Positions 12,739-24,800 of a DNA stretch of 64,000 nucleotides are shown here, piece after piece. The position numbers were made by a program, and so were the translations under genes. This DNA comes from Euglena gracilis (lineage: Eukaryota > Euglenida > Euglenophyceae > Euglenales), in NCBI GenBank assembly GCA_039621445.1, contig CP154955.1, positions 62,041,668-62,105,667 of the forward strand. The letters run 5' to 3'. Within the stretch, counting starts at the first letter, position 1, and each line of letters begins with the position of its first letter. Below the pieces are notes generated by a model. That model searched no databases and was not told the origin of the DNA. It was given only the letters and a program-made list of their open reading frames with translations.

Positions 12739-15700
12739 GGGTGTGGGTGTGGGTGTGGGTGTGGGTGTGTGTGTGTGTGTGTGTGTGTGCGTGCGTGCGT
12801 GTTGTCACACCAGTGCATTTTTTTGCATGCTGGTCTGCTCACAGCAGACAAGACGATCCAAACTCAAACTCAAACTCAAACTCAAGTCATATGCATGATT
12901 CACCCACCTCCGATGTTGGAGGAACCCTACCCAACAACCTTTTTTCTGGACGTAATATTTTCCTCACTTGGCAGAAGACGAGGCCAAAATTTGCAGTAAA
13001 CAAACACCTGCCTCTTTGTCTACCAGCCTCGTGACCAGGCTTCTGCTGGGTTCGCAATACCCCCAAGACCTCAGATAGTCCAAATTTGGCCTATGCAATT
13101 TTCAGTGGACCCTCTGGGGGGGTCTGATGTCTGATAGCAGGGCTGGCTATTGAAATTATTTTCCCGATGACCGGCGCACAGCGCCAGATTCAGACCCAAA
13201 ACCTGCCAAAACGTCCATTTTTGTCACTTCTTGGGATTTTTTTTCGAACTCAGCCTAAAAAAACATGTGAAAACCCCATTTTACCTCGGCGTCCAGCGCC
13301 AGGTGAAAATCTGGGAATTTTTTTCCCAAAACCTGTCCTCAGCCCTGGAACATCTTGCACATCTTGAGTTTTTTGGTCTTGGGATTTTCGCACACCAAAA
13401 AAACATTTGAAAACCCCCTTTACCTCGGCGTCCAGAGCCAGAGGTGAAAATGAGGATGGAATTTTTTTTCCTCCATGCGGGGTAAACCAGACCTATCCCC
13501 CTCGCCTGGACTTGCATCTTGCATCGCACTTGAGTGGTCTCATTTTGGCAGACCCCCAAAAACCACTTTGAGCGTGGCGTTGCAAGGGGTGATAGCGAGA
13601 GACAGGGATTGGACAAAATACAAGCGACTTCTCGTTTTTGGCACCGGCCCTCCCGGAAATTACGTATTTTTTGCTGCTTTTAAAGGTCGAATGACACAAA
13701 ACCTCCAGACCAATACGAAAAAAAAACATCGACACCAACCCCCCCCCAACTGCCATTCCTGTGTGTGCTCAACGCCAGGTGTGCTCAGGGTGGGATGGCC
13801 ACCCCCTTGCTTGCTTTCTGAAGTTTTGTGGCTCTTAGTTGGTGTGTGTTAGGTGTTTTTTGTTGGCAAAGTACATGCGTTGCCCCTGTTGTTTAAGGCA
13901 CCGTGGCACCCATACAGCATAAATGATGTCGGTGTGCGCAAATGCGCACATGGACAATGTGCGCATTTCCGCAACCGCGACACCGACCAATGGCAGCGTG
14001 TTTGGAGCTGAATGAATGTGACAACACTGTGATATTGCCTCCCTTGTATTCTTGTGGTGCTGGACCCCCTCTGTTGAATGCTGCTGGTATGTTTGGGCGG
14101 TTGGTTTGTGCAAATGCACACATCAACCATTAAAATGGTTGCTTTTCACAATTGTGGGCACCAACCAAAATTCTTTTTCATTTTGAAGCCTTTTCTGAGA
14201 CAAGAGAAGGATTGAAACAGGAGGAGAGCAGATTGTAGAGGTGTTGTAAAGTATGTCTGAGAAGGTCAAATGAAGCGAGTCAGTGTGTCGCATTATATGG
14301 CCCCCTGAACACAAGGATTTCCAATCAGCAGACACATTCATTTGCAGCCAATGAACTGTGCCTCATTTTCAGACTAAAAATCTGGGGGTGAAGAGCACTT
14401 CTAAACTAAGTTTTTCAGGATAAAACCTGAAAATGCTGCTTAGTTTGATGTTTCAGGGGCTCAGAAATGATTCTTCAGAGCTTCATTTTCTATTGTGTTT
14501 AAATTCTACAAAATGTCTAGCACACAGAATTTCCAACAAACAGTTTACCCTCCCAAATGATCCTCCCCCAAATAATACCCTCCCCCCAAATAATGCCCCC
14601 CTCGGGATCCGATTTTGGCGACCGAGTTAATACCCCCCCCCCCCAATCTCGGGCCAACGACCCCTATTTTGACCTCAAAATGTAGGGAAAAATCTCGATC
14701 TCTGACAACAAATCACAAAAAAATGGTTTTATGGATCATCTGGCTCAAAAAATGCTAAATTTCACGAGAAAGTACAAAATAGGGTGCTGCTAGTGGGTCC
14801 ACCAAAAAAACATTTCAGGCCAGAGCGCCGGAATTTTTTGGGCAATGTCTACAAAAATGCAAAAAATGGAGTTTTGGGGGCTATTTCAGTGTACCAGATA
14901 CTCATTTTTTTCAACGCTGTGTTTTGCAGACCATTTTTTGGGCAATAGTCCAATTTCGGCCCGGAATCGGACAATTGTCAGATTCCGGCCTGGCCCAGCT
15001 CAGGTGCAGCTGAGATCCAGCTTCCCTGGGGGGGGGGGGGCTAGCCAGCCCAAATTTCTAGCCAACCCAAATTCCTAGCTCTAGCCCAGTAACCTCCCGG
15101 GGGTCCTTAAAGAGGTGTATATTTACCAGCCACTGCAAAAAGCCACTACCCAGAACACCCCAGCTTAGGCGGCACATCTCGTCTCGCACTTAAGCTTTTT
15201 TCTTTGTCGATGTTTGCAAATGCGCACATCGACATTTTATGAAAATGACAAGGTATGACCCCAAAAACCCAAAAATGTGGTGGGTGGGGTGCCCCAGGAC
15301 GCAGAGATGAAGCAGGGACTTTGGCAAATAGGGTGCCCAAGAGCAGTTATCACCACAGCATATGGTGTGCACAACAATACAGCAATTGTACAAGTCGTTG
15401 TTTTATGCAAATTTGAAAACAGACTTTTTGGTCGGCTTGGGCATCTGCAGACACCACTTGTGCAACTGAACACATGTGCCATTTAGATGGTGCGGAACTA
15501 ACCCCCCATACCCCCCCTATGGGGTATTATTTTTTTCGCCCAAAGTCCCGTACTGAAGGGCGAAATACCGAAGGGCGGTATTATTTGGGGGGGGGTGTTA
15601 GCACCCCAAAATTTTCGAAATTCTTCAAAGTCCCATAGGACCAAAATAGCCCCCAAAACACCCCTTTGGGGTCACCCCCTGGGGTGCTGCCGCAGCTGGG

Positions 15701-18700
15701 CTGGGCTGGGCTAAACTGGGGCTGGCTGCAGCCCCCCCCACCAGGGGGGGGGGTCTGCAAAACCTTAAAGGCGACCACACCCAAACATAACGCCTCCCCC
15801 GGCCCCATTTGGACGGCACTTCAACACCCTCAGGGCCCTCCCACCTACAACCCCCCCTCCATCCTACTGCCACCACCCATCCTATAACCAGGTTTTGAAT
15901 AGTGCTGAGCTCTTAATAAGCGCGCACCCACCCCTTCATTGACCCCCCATATAAACCGGCCCACTCCATGGAGCTCTTTTGACTAAAATGCAAGGGTTTT
16001 GTGCCCGAAACGGGGCGCTGGCGGGTCGAAACACGCTCATTTTCGGCTCAAAAACGGGTTTTCCGGGTCCGGGAGGCCAAAAAACATCGTTTCGGGCAAA
16101 AAAAAATTTGCGATTTTTTTCGACTTTTTTGACCCGGTTTTGACCCAATGTCAATGGGTTGGCGGCCCAAAACGGGGCTCTGGCGGGTCGAGAAACGCTC
16201 ATTTTCGGCTCAAAAACAGTTTTTCCGGGTCCGGGAGGCCCAAAACATCGTTTTGGGCAAAAAAAAGGTCGAAAAGGGCCATTTTTTGACCCCCCGGCCC
16301 CCCATTTTTGGCCTTTTTTTTTGTGTTTGGGACACAGGAAGCGTACAGGCATTATTTTTTTTAAGGCGAGATTTCTCAAAAAATTTTAAGGCATTTTTTA
16401 AGGTTTTTTAAGGTTTTTTAAGGTTTTTTGAGGAATTTTAAAAATTTTTAAGGTTTTTTAAGGCATTTTTTTCCTCAGGTAAAATCTCAGACCCCGAAGA
16501 TGGCCCGATGGCTTCAGATTCCTGTGGCTTCGGAACGCCCAAGGAAGAAGCCTCGGGCGAAGCATGGGATCAGGGCGGTCCATGAGGGAGAGTTATTGCC
16601 ATTTACCCATTTTAGGAATTTTAGGCCATTTTAGCTATGGGTTCCTGCATATGGGTCCCAAAATGGGTCAAAAAAACACCCGGCGCCGAAGGCGCCGGAA
16701 AAATTATTTCGGGTCCTAAACTGCCCTGGAGGGGCAGTCCTTAAGGGGTAGTTAACTAAAAAAAAAATCCCGTCCCTGATGGACCGCCCTGACCCGTGCA
16801 CCCACACCGGATGGCCTCATGAACACTGACAAAATAATCCAACTTTTTCATGTAAGCAATACCAAAAGCCTGCCCATGCAGTGTGCCGCCATACACATTG
16901 CTCAAAACTTTGTTGCATGGGATACAGAGTGGGTCACCTCGAAACTAGAAAATCGAAACCGTCCATTTTCTTTCATTGCAATTATTTTGAATTTCTGACC
17001 CTATTCAGGACATTTGCTTGCCTGTTGGCCTTAAATGGCCTAAAATGGCCTCAAATGGGGAAATTTTGGGGCTTGACCATAGGTGCTTGCCAAGGTTGAC
17101 TGCTTGTTTTTTTTGAAACAAAGCATGTTTTTTTTTAAAAAGCATGATTTTTTAAAAAAACAAGCTTTTTATAAATTTTTTTTAAAAAGAAAACAAGTTT
17201 TTTAAAAATATGTGTTTTTTTAAAAAAACGCAACAAAAAAAAGTCTGGAAAAACTTAAAAACGTCACTTTTTGATGACAAAAAATTATTTTAGAACTTTT
17301 TCCTCAAAAAATGGCCATTAAACTCCCTCAAACCCCCATTTTTCACACCTTCGAAAAAATCAACATTTTCTCAAAATTTTGAATTTGAGAGGTTTTTGAA
17401 GCAAAAATAATGCCATTGAAAATCCAACAAATTTGAGGAAAAGTGTCAGTAAAATTTGACTGCGCCAAAATTTGGTCCACCTTTTTTGACCTTCGTTATT
17501 TTCCACCCCCCCCCCCTAAAATTACCAAATTTAACCCTGAAATCTTTGAGTTTTTTTGTCAAAATCAACATTTCTCAAAATTTTGATTTTGAGAGATTTT
17601 GGAAGCAAAAAAAATGCAACTGAAAATCCAATGGCAAGGTTTCTGATCCAAACGAGAAAGCCTTTCTTCCAACTGCTGTACATAAGTGCGGGGACCAAAA
17701 CTTTCGCGTGCTTGGGCAAAAAAAGTGGGAAAAATTCGTGGAATCACCGCTCATTTGGAAAACGCACTGTTTCGCTGCTTGAAATGCTGTGGCAAGTGTG
17801 GGAAACTGTTCTAGCGTAGTAAATTGTCCAAATCGGGATTTTTTTGTTGTTCATGCAACTTTTGCTGAAATTGCACTTTTGAACAATTTGGGTAGACTCC
17901 TCTAAGAATGTCTCAAGTAATTCAAATCAAGAAAGATGTGGTTGCAAGTTTTGCTTATTCTGGCCGTGTGTCACAGCTTTTGGTGAACCGAGGCCAACCG
18001 AACTATGCCAGAAACCTTGGCAAACAATCCGGTTTTCACATTGTTTGTTCACAACCGCTTCTGCATTGACTGGCTTTATGCGGGGTTTCAGACATGCCAT
18101 TATTTGTTTGGTGCAAGAAAAAAAATTCTCAGGGAAAATTTAAGGTTTTTTAAGGTCATCACGGGGAAAAAAATTTTCCCCGGGGTGATTTTTTTAAGGT
18201 TTTTTAAGGTTTTTTAAGGTTTTTTAAGGCATTTTGGCAAAAAAAAATTAAGGTTTTTTAAGGTTTTTTAAAGTTTTTTAAGGCGCGTTAAAAAATAATA
18301 ATGCCTGGAAGCGTAACACGAAAATCATTGCAAACAAACGTAAATCAAACGGTTTGCAAATTGACACATAGGTGTAATGCCCCTGTTTCAAAACATTCAA
18401 GCTAATGAAGATGATACGTTCATTCATATGTTCAGGACCCAACTGTTCAGAGGTGCCCAGCATCCCCCCTCGTAAATGTGACGTTGTCTTTCCGTTCCCC
18501 GTTTTTCACCCCTCCCCCCCCAAGACCCCCAGCTTTGGGCCTAAATTCCTTACATTTTGGTATTGAGAAACGTAATGATAAAAATAGTGGGATTTTTTCG
18601 TTTTCACACCGCTCACGTGGCGCCTGTCAGCATTTCCCCGGAGGGTCTATTCAGGGAGCCAGTTCATAAAGGGCATCAAAAATGCGCGTTTGCGCGCATA

Positions 18701-21700
18701 TTAAGAGTTCAGCACTGTTCAAAACCTGGTTTATGCCAGTGAAAATCGCTGGCTCCTGACCCATCTTAAAGGTCAACTCTTCGGAAGCATTTCAAGAAGT
18801 AGTTGTGAGAAGTTTCTATGCATCAGAAACAACTGCAGGCAGAATTTTCTAATACATCGAATTTTCTCACAATGACCGAATAAAACACTTCCAGTTTGAT
18901 TTTGGTGAGATATTACCTCCCCCCCCCTTCCAACGACCGGCCTTGTCCAACACCCCCCCCCCCCCCGGTCAGTGGCGATCTTTTTCCAGGTGATCTTTTT
19001 TCCCCAGACGGTCGCGTTCTTACCTCCAGCCTTTTCTTACCCCCCCCCTGGGGGGGCGGGTAACAAGGGGTTTAGCATAGCCAGGGGTTTTTTTTTGTCT
19101 TGGACCCTGGGGGGGAGGGGGGCTAGGGTGGGTGGGTCCGGCCGAGCCCCCCCCCCCCCCCGGGGGGCTTCCCCGGGGGGGGTATACTTTTCAGCGCCAA
19201 AGGCGCCGAATTTTTTTTGAAAAAGGTGCTATCCTTGGCAGTCTTGGCAATTTTTTGGCAATTTTCGGAAGAAAGTGAGTGGGTCCCCCAGACCCCCCGG
19301 TGGGTGGGTGGGGGGGGGGCTTGTCTTAAAAAAAACCCCTGGGCGAAGCGGGAGAAAAGATTTTTTGACCCCGGTCTTGTCTAACGACCACCCCCCCCCG
19401 GTCAGTAGCGATATTTGGCCAAAATAGCGACCACCCCCTGGTCAGTAGCGATATTCAGCGGTCGTTGGACAAGGGGGGGGAGGTGTGATCTCTGCCATCC
19501 GGTTGAACACGCACACCAAAATTAATAGAATATTTCCTTTTTCAGCATGAAGAGCCATATACATTTTTTATCCGTCAGTTTTCCTCCCCCCCCTTGTCTA
19601 CGCATTATCCCCTGATCCTTAAATGAGACAAGGGGGGAGTTGACCCCCAGATGACACCCCCCTGGGGCATCACTTCTTCGCCCAAAGTCCCTGCCCGAGG
19701 GGGGTGTATTGCATGGGGGATATTAGTTTTTCAAATTTTTCGAAACTTTACGGAACCCAAAAGGCCCCAAATTACACCCAAAGCCACCCTTTTTGGTCAT
19801 TTTCTGCGCTTTTCTTTTTTTGCAAAAATTGGTATTTTTGGTGTCCAGATGGTCTGCAAAAACCCAGTTTGGTCATTCATTGCCGTGAATTCTGATTTTC
19901 AACCCATTTTTTGGGCAAAAATCGTGGTTGAAAATTGGGGGTTCCGACTGGTCAGACCCTGAGGGGGGCATCATTACTATTATTTGAGGGGTTTATGTGA
20001 CGTGACGAAAATAATATTACACACCTGATTTTGTGCATGTGATGCTGTTGCACGCAGAAATGAGCTTTGTGAAGGGCACCCTCCCTTTGCCCTCCCACCA
20101 CCCCTGATACTGACCACCCCCCCCCCGGTCGAGGTTGCAGGTCAGGGGGTGCATATGACCACCCACCTGGTCAGGGTTATAGTAACCCAGTTGGTGGGGA
20201 AAGTGGGGTGACAGGGATGATGTTCTTGTCATGATGTACAGTTTGCATGTTCGGGGTTCTTCTTTAATATGACTGAGGTGTTTTCTATGGCAGCCCGAAA
20301 CTACTGCCCCCCCCCCCCCCGGGGGGACCCAGGGGGGTCAAGGAAATTTTTTGCGTTAATGATGGAATAGGGTTAGGTGCGCGACTTAGGCTTAGGGTTA
20401 GGCCTAACTTGTACACCGAACACCCGTCTAGAAGTTAGGCCTAACCCTAACCCTAAGTCGCGCACCTATCATTAACACAAAAAAAACTATTTTGACCCCC
20501 CGGATTAACTACTGGCCCCCCCCAGGGGGGGGCAGTAGTTTCGGGCTGCCTTTTCTATTTCAGTCAAAGCATCAGCTCTGTAATTATTTAAGAAATTCTG
20601 AAAAAAAATTTCCTCGGCTCACAGGGAAGGACATCAAGGAGACTGACGAGTTTGCGTATAATGAGGAGTTCCAGGACAGGGCACGGAAGATCCGGATCCC
20701 ATGCAGGCTCGCTTTTATTTTGAATACGTCCTCTTTTTTCAAGGGAAATAGTTTTTTTCCATTATTCTTTATTCCAAACTTGAAGAGGAAAATTGGGCCA
20801 GAAACTGTCTTGGATGTCAAAGCATTATGAACAACGGTGGTGTTGCAGTTGATGAAATTTCTGGGACTGCAAAACCTGCACACCTGCATGTTTCCACAAT
20901 TCTAAACTTATATGCTCATGCGTAGGTTTTTTATGTTTCATATTACTTAGCCCCAGTGTATGTGTGTATGTGTGTGTACATATATAGATACATATGTGTG
21001 CACATGTGGATATGTGTGCATATGGCAACCAGGGGGGGCATAGGAAAGCCCCTGGGGGGCCCTAAAGTGCCCTAAAGGGCCCTGTCGGGGGGCCCCGATA
21101 GTTCCACTGCCCGGGAGGCGCAAAATACCACTTTGGTGTTAAACACCCAAATAACGCACTCTTTTCCACCTTGCGGGTCACGCGCCTGGGAAACGTGGCG
21201 AAACCAGGCAATTTTTGTCGGATTCTGGGAGGGTGTGCTGCTATTAATGGACAATAGTTAGGTCAAAGTCCAGTCCCTGTTTCGGAAGATTTTGAGGACC
21301 AAGGTTTGCCTGATATTCACCAAAATCGACCTACAGTCCAGACAAAAAACACGAGAGACAAAAAGTATGGGAAACCACCTCGATTTTACCGTGATATTTT
21401 TTTCCTGCAAGTTTTGTCTGGTGTATTTTTCCTATGCTCTTTGAGGGGGCACGTTAGGGGTGGGTTATTTAACATTGTCAATTTTTGGGTCTATTTTGCA
21501 ATGAGATTCACAGGAAAACGTCAGACGTCCATTTTTACCATTTTTGGAATTGTGTTGCCTTTTTTTGTCAAGATATCTTCATAACAACTGAAAAACATCA
21601 TCACCATTTCCCCTAAAGTTACGAAATTTCTTATAACTCTTTTTTTTCAAAGTCAAATTTTCCCGTAATTTGTGTTTTTCTCCACAACGTTTGTAATTTT

Positions 21701-21853
21701 GTCCACGCTGTGAATTGAGCCTAATTGGCCAGACAGGGCCAAACTTGGTCCTAACTTCCGAAGTTTGTGACACAAATGGAACTGGTGTTCTGATTTTATC
21801 CCAAAAATAGCCCGACTTTCCCAAACAATGGGACCCGTGTCAGCCACCCAAGA

Positions 21854-21898
<45 letters not shown>

Positions 21899-24800
21899 CC
21901 TGTCATATATAGTTAGTTTCATGTGTGTCTGTCTGTCTGTCTGTCCATCTATCTGTCTGTCCGTCTGTCTGTCTGTCCGTCTGTCTGTCTGTCTGTCTGT
22001 CTGTCGTGCATTATTTTTAAAGAAAAATGTTTTTTCAAAAAAAAATTAGGCTTTTTTAAGGCATTTTAAGGCGCTGTTTTGCAGGACGGTCACAGGGATG
22101 TCCCAACATCGAATCCACGTTTTTGATTTTGCCTGTGATTATGTAAGCATGCTCGTACGTATGCAAACATTTGCATGTATGTATGTAGATACTTGTGTGT
22201 ATGCATGCATGTATGTATGCATTCATCTGTTAACCTATACTTAAGGTATATAGTGATATTCGGACAGAGACCCTCGGTTTGAGTCCAGTTCAAGACCCTC
22301 GGTTTGAGTCCTGTAATGGAGAGAAGTCAGAGTGGAAGACCTCTGCCCCTTTCAACACAACAGCAGCCTGTCCCGGACCGTCGTGGCGAAGATCACCCCC
22401 AAAGCCTCCACCCAGGTGGTGCAGCAGGTGTGATCGTGCGAATGCGCATGGAACAATGTACCATGTGTCACATGGTTGTACCGGTGGGGCTATCAAGCAT
22501 ATTTGCGTGGTATGATCAATAGCCGGTGTGGGAGTGCGGCTCATACCGCGAATTAGTTCGGATTCCCTAATCTCTTGATTTAAGGGGGTCTGGTCTGGTT
22601 TTCGCTGGGAAACCCGACTCATCGTCCGAAGACTGGTCCATTGGGACTGGTAAAGCCAGGGGGGGAACCACCGCATGAGCTGAAATGTGGTTTGGTGGCA
22701 ATGAACCGATGGACCCTGCAACAGGTGCGCAGATAGCGCCTTTTGAGCTGGAAGCTGCGGCAAGTGTGCCAACCACACCTATTGTTCTACGGGACGCAGT
22801 TGTGCATGTATTTGGTCCAAGTTTGCTGCCAAATCATGCACATTTGGCTCCAAATGGTCAACAACCTGCAGATCGTTGGATTTTCGACACACATCCTCCT
22901 GCAAACACCTACGGCATGTGGGCAAATCTTCCAAAGGCGGGTTTTTGTCGGAAATCGACTGGAATTCTTGCAAAATTGCACCAAAACCGGTGTCTACTGC
23001 TAGAGTGTGTACTGCGCTGGAAATGGACTCTAATTATGGAGAAGGCTTTAGGGTTTGGTCCGTTTGCGGATTCCGCGCTTTTTCAGCCATTGGCTGTTCT
23101 AACAACACCGAACTTGCCTAGGGGTGCGCTGACATATCCTTGGATCCCAGATAGCGGAGAGCAGCACAAATAAACCCCCGCTCACAACTGCCCAAAGGGA
23201 AAGAAAAACAAGAGAGCAGTTGGAGCAACCCAAAGGTAAACAAGGGTGCACGATCCATCCACAACGTGTCGACGAGCTTCAACATTTTGTACGCAGATTT
23301 CTAGCATGAGTTTGTGTAGTCTCAAAGATGTGGGAATCTGGATTGAGGGCTTTGCTTAAGAAAATTTGCCCCCACCCCCAGGGGAGATCCAGCCAGCCAG
23401 CAGCCTTTTTCCAACCAGCAGCCTTTTCCAGCTCTGGACCCCCTCCCTCAACGAGTTTTATTCATTTCCAGCGGCGGCTGGACGGTTATGGATTTTTGAT
23501 GTTCGGGAGGCTGGAAAATTTGGGCTGGCTGGAAAAAAGCTGCTGGCTGACCCCCCCCCCCCATAGGTGTCCTGCGGCCCGAACCGGGGACCAAAAAATC
23601 GAAAATGCAAAAATAAATTTTTTTAAATGTTTTTTAAAAAATGTCCAAAAAATGCAATCATGCAAAAAATGATGTTTTGACGCCCTCACCAGCACCCTCC
23701 TTAAGTCCTTAAGCAACGCCCTGTGGGAATTTCCAAATGGGAAAGCAAGAATGGAGGTGTTGGTTTCTAAAGGGGGATGTTCTAAACGAGAGGGGAGGTT
23801 CAGCCTTTCACAGTGGTTGTATTGATTTTTGTTCAAAATCCACGTCGCTTATGCCAGCAAAATTCACGTGGTGCTGGCTAATCATTCACCCATCTCGAAC
23901 TCACAAGACACATCGGATTCATTCTGTTGATTGGGATCTCGACGGAACAGTGGTCGTGACCTGTGGCAATAACCCGAACAGTGACATTGCCCAGATTTAC
24001 ATGAAATCTCAGAGGAGTGTGATGAAGTTTTTCGCGCATTGGGTTGGGGCAATCACGGGTAAGGTTTCATCCTGAGCTCAGACAGCATAGCAGTTTGTAT
24101 TCAATGTGAAATCACCACCTCTTTCCTCACTAGGGCTTTCCATGGGAGGGAGAACAATTCTCGATCGATCAACATTAATCTTCTCGAGGACATGCTGTTT
24201 TTTGAATTTGTTTGGGAGGACCTCAGGTCTCTTCCCACTCTTTGTATCACATCAGGTCGAGGAGGATCGCCGACATGCAATCGAGGCCTGCATCGTACGC
24301 CTCATGAAGTCTCGAGCAGGCTGGTGCTGGGTCGGAGGAGGAACATGCCCTTGTTTGCATCATTGCGACGTTTTCAGAAATGCTTTCTGGAAAGTATGGA
24401 AGTTGCTGTCAAGTGTCGTTGCTTTAACATCTCCCTCACCACCATCATCATCACCGTGTTTGTATTTCTATCCAGCAGTGCCAGGGTCCGGTTCGAAGCC
24501 GTTTGTTGAAAGATTAAAAGTTCTGATGTTTGCATGGGCATCCAGAACCGCATTTTAAGGATATTTCCTCAACCCAGGCTTCTTTTTAACTCAGATGACC
24601 CCCCCCCCCCTAGCACCTTGGCAGATGTTCAGTCAAATGTGTTGGGTGGGGCCTCTGCAGCACCACAGCCCAGAGTCCACCTGTTTACCGGCGCCTGATG
24701 GAGCACTCACAGCTGATCAGCGAGGCCATTACCCAGTTGTCGCAGCATTTCAAGCCGGACCCCAAGGTTTGTGTGTGCGCACATGTGTACGTGTCAGTTT

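Larger units (their letters stand above)
12703..20624 (+). other. CUL1 intron (7.9 kb), conventional GT-AG
   Basis: The donor lies at the start of a (GT)n tract, CCCG|gtgtgtgt, and the acceptor is ggctcacag|GGAAGG. Removal gives [14 protein letters not shown] with the right length. It contains a (GT)n/(GGTGTG)n tract, (AAACTC)n, AAGGTTTTTT arrays, dispersed repeats and at least three foldback elements. I see no gene inside. Confidence 0.88.

Noticed and set aside
12449-13034. Cys/Val- or Thr/His-rich frames over the GT tract
   Set aside because: They are translations of a microsatellite.
20366-20480. Interstitial telomere
   Set aside because: TTAGGG words are present, but only as part of a palindrome inside the MITE, not as an array.
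22262-22320. tRNA-like TCGGTTTGAGTCC words, duplicated
   Set aside because: They resemble a T-arm, but no acceptor stem, D-arm or anticodon arm surrounds them; treated as a short direct repeat.
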